Source of the DNA: Lachnoclostridium sp.
GTDB lineage: Bacteria; Bacillota_A; Clostridia; Lachnospirales; Lachnospiraceae
Direction of reading: 5' to 3'
Assembly (NCBI GenBank): GCA_015057755.1
Contig: SVDR01000075.1
Span: 1 to 9,935, forward strand
DNA: 9,935 nt
Shown here: positions 7,005 to 9,935 of the stretch, piece after piece
Layout of the letters: every line of letters starts with the position of its first letter
How positions within the stretch are numbered: the stretch's first letter is position 1
Notes under the pieces: model-generated
What the model saw: only the letters and a program-made list of their open reading frames with translations
Databases searched by the model: none
Told to the model about the DNA's origin: nothing
Program-made: the position numbers and the translations under genes

Positions 7005-8321
7005 ATGGCAAAGTTAAGAGTTGTTCATTATATCAATCAGTTCTTCGCCAACATTGGTGGTGAGGAAAAAGCTGATTACCAGCCGGAACTTCGCGAAGGT
7101 TTCGTTGGACCGGGTATGGCATTCTCTCAGAGCAAAGATTTTGCTGATGAAGCAGAGATCGTTGCTACAGTAATCTGTGGTGACTCCTACTTCAACGAGA
7201 ACGTAGATTCTGCGTTAGAGACAGTTATGGGTATGATCAAGAGCCAGAATCCGGACCTGGTAATCTGCGGACCGGCATTCAACGCTGGTCGTTACGGCGT
7301 AGCTTGCGGTACAGTAGCTGCTGCTGTTAAGAAAGAAGGCATTCCGGTAGTAACCGGTATGTACAAAGAAAACCCGGGCGCAGATATGTTCAAGAAAGAG
7401 GTATATATTATCTCCACAAAGAACAGCGCTGCAGGTATGAGAGATGCAGTTAAGAAGATGGCTCCGCTTGCAATCAAAGTTGCTAAGGGCGAAGCAATCG
7501 GTGCATCCGCTGAGGAAGGTTATCTTCCGAACGGCATCCGTAAGAACTTCTTCGAGAAGAAACGCGGATCACAGAGAGCAGTTGAAATGCTTGTTAAGAA
7601 ATTAAACGATAAAGAATATGAGACAGAGTACGAGATGCCGAGCTTCGACCGTGTAACTCCGGGTGAGGCTATTAAGGATATGAGCAAGGCTAAAATTGCA
7701 CTTGTTACATCCGGTGGTATCGTACCGAAGGGCAACCCGGACCACATCGAGTCCTCCAGTGCCTCCAAGTACGGCCAGTACGACATCTCCATGTTCACAG
7801 ATCTTACCGCTGATACACATGAGACAGCTCACGGCGGTTACGATCCGGTTTACGCTAACGCTGACGCTGACCGTGTTCTCCCGGTTGACGTTATCAAAGA
7901 ATTCATTGAGGAAGGAAAAATCGGCAGCCTTCATCAGTACTACTATGCAACCGTTGGTAACGGTACTGCAGTAGCAAGTGCGAAGAAGTATGCGACAGAG
8001 ATCGGCAAAAAACTGGTTGATGACCATGTTGATGCAGTGATCTTAACCTCCACCTGAGGAACCTGTACACGTTGCGGTGCAACGATGGTAAAAGCTATTG
8101 AAGCATATGGTATTCCGGTTGTTCATATTGCGACCGTAGTTCCGATTTCCCAGACTGTAGGTGCAAACCGTATTGTTCCTGCCATTGCAATTCCACATCC
8201 GTTAGGTAACCCCGCTCTGACACATGAGGAAGAGAAGGAAATCAGAAAGAAGATCGTAACAAAAGCTCTGGAAGCATTACAGACTCCGGTTGAAGACCAG
8301 ACTGTATTTGAGTGGAAATAA
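7005..8321 (+). CDS. grdB: Glycine reductase component B gamma subunit GrdB, selenoprotein (UGA 8055-8057 = Sec)
   Basis: GrdB is the catalytic selenoprotein subunit of component B. It receives the substrate bound by GrdE and transfers the carboxymethyl group to GrdA's selenocysteine. The frame is interrupted by one TGA at 8055-8057 and then continues without gaps to TAA at 8319-8321, giving 438 residues, the full family length. The junction reads ILTSTUGTCTRCGATM (Sec351), the conserved UxxC redox motif of GrdB. Other landmarks are VVHYINQFFANIGGEEKAD near the N-terminus, AGPAFNAGRYGVACG-like segment, VTSGGIVPKGNPDHIESS, ETAHGGYDPVYANAD, VGNGT, and VVPISQTVGANRIVPAIAIP after the Sec. Two ATGs are in tandem (7002 and 7005); 7005 is preferred because it sits 5 nt rather than 2 nt after AGGAGG (6994-6999) and matches family starts. 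It is 13 nt after grdE. Confidence 0.96.
8061..8089 (+). promoter_or_regulatory. SECIS-like hairpin of grdB
   Basis: Downstream of the UGA, CGTTGC (8070-8075) pairs with GCAACG (8079-8084) around an apical GGT. An outer ACC/GGT pairing (8061-8063 with 8087-8089) lies across an asymmetric internal loop. The apical loop begins about 18 nt after the UGA and contains GG, as expected for a bacterial SECIS bound by SelB. Fold made by eye. Confidence 0.7.
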
Positions 8322-8353
8322 TAACAGGTCATTCAGACTGATATATGATTAAA

Positions 8354-8388
8354 CGGGAATTTCATCATCGTGTATGATGAGATTCCCG
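8354..8388 (+). repeat. Long intercistronic hairpin between grdB and trxB
   Basis: A 15-bp stem (8354-8368 with 8374-8388, one G-T wobble) closes a 5-nt loop. It is followed by GATAAGGAG, with no T run, so it is not a standard terminator. It ends 3 nt before the trxB ribosome site (AAGGAG 8392-8397). Its likely role is stabilising the 3' end of the grdX-grdE-grdB message after processing, or tuning trxB expression. Confidence 0.7.
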
Positions 8389-8405
8389 GATAAGGAGATA
8401 AACTC

Positions 8406-9350
8406 ATGGAGAAAATCTATGACGTGATTATTCTGGGTGCCGGCCCGGCTGGTTTAGCTGCAGGTCTGTACGCAGGCAGATACCGCCTCTCAACTCTCAT
8501 CATTGAGAAGGCGAAAGATGGCGGCCAGATCGCTATCACAGATGAAATTGAAAACTACCCGGGACAGATTGTCGAGGGTGAGAGCGGCCCGTCTCTGATC
8601 GCAAGAATGACAGCTCAGGCTGAAAAATTCGGTGCAGAGCGTGCCAACGACACAATCACAAAAGTTGAGCTTGAGGGTCCGGTAAAAGTTCTTTACGGAA
8701 ACAAGGACACTTACAAAGCGAAAACTGTAATTATCGCAACAGGTGCTTTCCCGCGTCCGATCGGATGTAAGAGAGAAGGCGAATTTATGGGCAAAGGTGT
8801 TTCCTTCTGCGCAACCTGTGATGCGAACTTCTTTGAGGATTTTGAAGTATACGTAGTTGGTGGCGGTGATTCTGCTGTTGAAGAAGCTATGTACCTTACA
8901 AAATTTGCAAGAAAAGTTACAATCATTCACAGAAGAAACGAGCTTCGTGCTGCGAAATCCATTCAGGAGAAAGCATTCAAGAATCCGAAGATCGATTTCT
9001 TATGGGATACAGTTGTAGAAGAGCTCCACGGTGACGGCATTCTTGACGGTATGACTGTTAAGAATGTAAAAACAGGCGAGCTTACAAGAATCGACGCAGA
9101 TGAAGAAGACGGTCTCTTCGGTCTCTTCGGCTTTATCGGATACAATCCGAGAAGCGAACTCTTCGTTGATATGCTTGACATGGAAAACGGCTATATCAAG
9201 ACAGACGACAATATGCACACAAACATTCCGGGTGTATTTGCCGCTGGTGATATCCGTGTCAAGAGCCTTCGTCAGGTAGTTACAGCTGCTGCAGACGGCG
9301 CGATCGCTGCTATGCAGGCTGAAAAATACTGCGCTGAGCATGAAGCGTAG
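8406..9350 (+). CDS. trxB: Thioredoxin reductase (NADPH), glycine reductase associated
   Basis: A low-molecular-weight flavoprotein of 314 residues, standard TrxB length. The FAD-binding GAGPAGLAAG is at 11-20, the redox-active CATC is at Cys135-Cys138, the NADPH-binding GGGDSAVEEA starts at 152, and HRRN at 175-178 is typical of binding the NADPH 2'-phosphate. The C-terminal FAD motif GVFAAGDIR begins at 276. It reduces the adjacent thioredoxin, which in turn regenerates the selenol/thiol form of GrdA (and probably GrdB). Location inside the grd cluster matches the trxB/trxA pair of other glycine-fermenting Clostridia, although here it follows grdB rather than preceding grdE. SD AAGGAG is 8 nt upstream. 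Confidence 0.95.
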   Translation: MEKIYDVIILGAGPAGLAAGLYAGRYRLSTLIIEKAKDGGQIAITDEIENYPGQIVEGESGPSLIARMTAQAEKFGAERANDTITKVELEGPVKVLYGNKDTYKAKTVIIATGAFPRPIGCKREGEFMGKGVSFCATCDANFFEDFEVYVVGGGDSAVEEAMYLTKFARKVTIIHRRNELRAAKSIQEKAFKNPKIDFLWDTVVEELHGDGILDGMTVKNVKTGELTRIDADEEDGLFGLFGFIGYNPRSELFVDMLDMENGYIKTDDNMHTNIPGVFAAGDIRVKSLRQVVTAAADGAIAAMQAEKYCAEHEA

Positions 9351-9465
9351 ATTCTGAATTTTCGTAATAAAAGAATTATAATCCGATATGTGCGGAGCAT
9401 GCTGAACGTGTAGCTGACAGATCACTGAGCAGTTACAAATTCATGATAGAAAGGATGTCTTAATT

Positions 9466-9783
9466 ATGATCGAATTAACAAAAGAGACTTTTGCTGCTGA
9501 AGTATTAGAAGCAGAAGGTACAATCCTTGTTGACTTCTATGGTGACGGATGTGTTCCGTGCCAGGCACTTATGCCGCATGTACATGCTATGGAAGATACA
9601 TATGGCAAGGACATTAAGTTCACAGCTTTAAACACAACAAAAGCACGCCGTCTGGCTATCGGCCAGAAAATTCTCGGACTTCCGGTTATCGCTATTTACA
9701 AAAACGGTGAGAAGATCGCTGAGTGCGTAAAAGACGATGCTACAGTTGAGAATATCGAGGCAATGATTAAGGCACATCTGTAA
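9466..9783 (+). CDS. trxA: Thioredoxin with GCVPC active site, glycine reductase associated
   Basis: This 105-residue, cytoplasmic thioredoxin-fold protein lies 115 nt after trxB. The active site reads DFYGDGCVPCQAL (Cys29, Cys32). The usual Trp-Cys-Gly-Pro-Cys is replaced by Gly-Cys-Val-Pro-Cys, a known hallmark of thioredoxins from glycine-fermenting Clostridia and Eubacterium acidaminophilum. The buried Asp (Asp23, in VDFYG) and the cis-Pro loop GLPVI (Pro73) are kept, so it should be redox active. It is expected to take electrons from the adjacent TrxB and reduce the Se-S bond of GrdA. AAAGGA lies 10 nt upstream of the ATG. Not a truncation: the length is normal for the family. Confidence 0.95.
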   Translation: MIELTKETFAAEVLEAEGTILVDFYGDGCVPCQALMPHVHAMEDTYGKDIKFTALNTTKARRLAIGQKILGLPVIAIYKNGEKIAECVKDDATVENIEAMIKAHL

Positions 9784-9865
9784 GAGCTGAGTTTAACACA
9801 ATATAGTGTTATTCTATATGAAAGAACGAACTTTCAAAAAAATAAATTAAGGAGGAATTGATGCT
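9784..9865 (+). other. trxA-grdA spacer
   Basis: 82 nt with two weak hairpins, TAACAC-AATATA-GTGTTA (9794-9811) and GAAAG-AACGAA-CTTTC (9820-9835), neither followed by a T run. No terminator, so trxA and grdA are probably co-transcribed. A short A-rich run precedes the GGAGG. Confidence 0.45.
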
Positions 9866-9935
9866 ATGGCTATTTTGAATGGCAAAAAGGTCGTAATCAT
9901 CGGAGACCGTGACGGTATTCCGGGACCATCCATTG
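9866..9935 (+). CDS. grdA: Glycine reductase complex selenoprotein A (partial, N-terminal 23 residues)
   Basis: The frame starts at ATG 9866 and runs off the window. The visible residues, GKKVVIIGDRDGIPGPSI (6-23), are the highly conserved N-terminus of GrdA. GrdA is a small acidic selenoprotein that carries the Se-carboxymethyl group from component B to component C (GrdC/GrdD), which releases acetyl phosphate. The selenocysteine, near residue 44 in known GrdA, lies just beyond the edge. GGAGG at 9851-9855 is 10 nt upstream. A second ATG at 9861 would be closer but opens only a five-codon frame. Confidence 0.92.
   Translation, partial: MAILNGKKVVIIGDRDGIPGPSI

Noticed and set aside
8085..8321. 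Separate 78-residue gene starting at ATG 8085
   Set aside because: It is the C-terminal part of GrdB after the Sec codon; no ribosome site of its own is seen and its sequence continues the GrdB family alignment.
9377..9382. Internal promoter for trxA based on a perfect TATAAT
   Set aside because: No acceptable -35 hexamer lies 16-18 bp upstream; a lone TATAAT in an A+T-rich spacer is weak evidence.

Overview
The window comes from a strictly anaerobic, selenium-using member of the Bacillota, most likely a Clostridia/Lachnospiraceae-type organism. The basis is A+T-rich spacers, strong AGGAGG-type ribosome binding sites, and a selenoprotein-based glycine (Stickland) reductase operon. It has two functional halves separated by a bidirectional terminator and a lipoprotein gene.

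Left half (1-3976), selenium supply and a redox module. The 3' end of an unidentified gene (1-81) stops at a strong terminator. selD (minus strand, 131-1171) encodes selenophosphate synthetase with an in-frame UGA (selenocysteine 16) and a SECIS-like hairpin just after it. Across a 192-bp divergent promoter region lies a plus-strand operon: yedF (TusA-like plus DsrE-like domains), a BadF/HgdC-type [4Fe-4S] ATPase, and an HgdB/BcrC-type double-cubane-cluster protein. This operon ends at a bidirectional terminator that it shares with the convergent gene downstream.

Middle (3983-5297). A minus-strand DUF4349 lipoprotein gene is followed by about 307 bp of A+T-rich, gene-free DNA. That DNA carries candidate promoters and a CodY-box-like sequence matching 13 of 15 positions of the consensus.

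Right half (5298-9935), the glycine reductase operon, in the order grdX - grdE - grdB - trxB - trxA - grdA (truncated by the window end). GrdE has the Asn-Cys site expected to give a pyruvoyl group. GrdB has an in-frame UGA (selenocysteine) in a UxxC motif with a SECIS-like hairpin. TrxB and the unusual GCVPC thioredoxin form the electron supply from NADPH. GrdA is the small selenoprotein that carries the carboxymethyl-selenoether. grdC and grdD are expected beyond the right edge.

The halves fit together. SelD makes selenophosphate for Sec-tRNA, which is needed by SelD itself, GrdB and GrdA. TrxB/TrxA re-reduce GrdA after each glycine reduction, which yields acetyl phosphate and ammonia. Two genes, selD and grdB, appear broken or split to an ordinary gene caller because their UGA codons are read as selenocysteine. 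No IS element, CRISPR array, tRNA or rRNA was seen. The most open question is what the yedF/ATPase/double-cubane module does beside selD.
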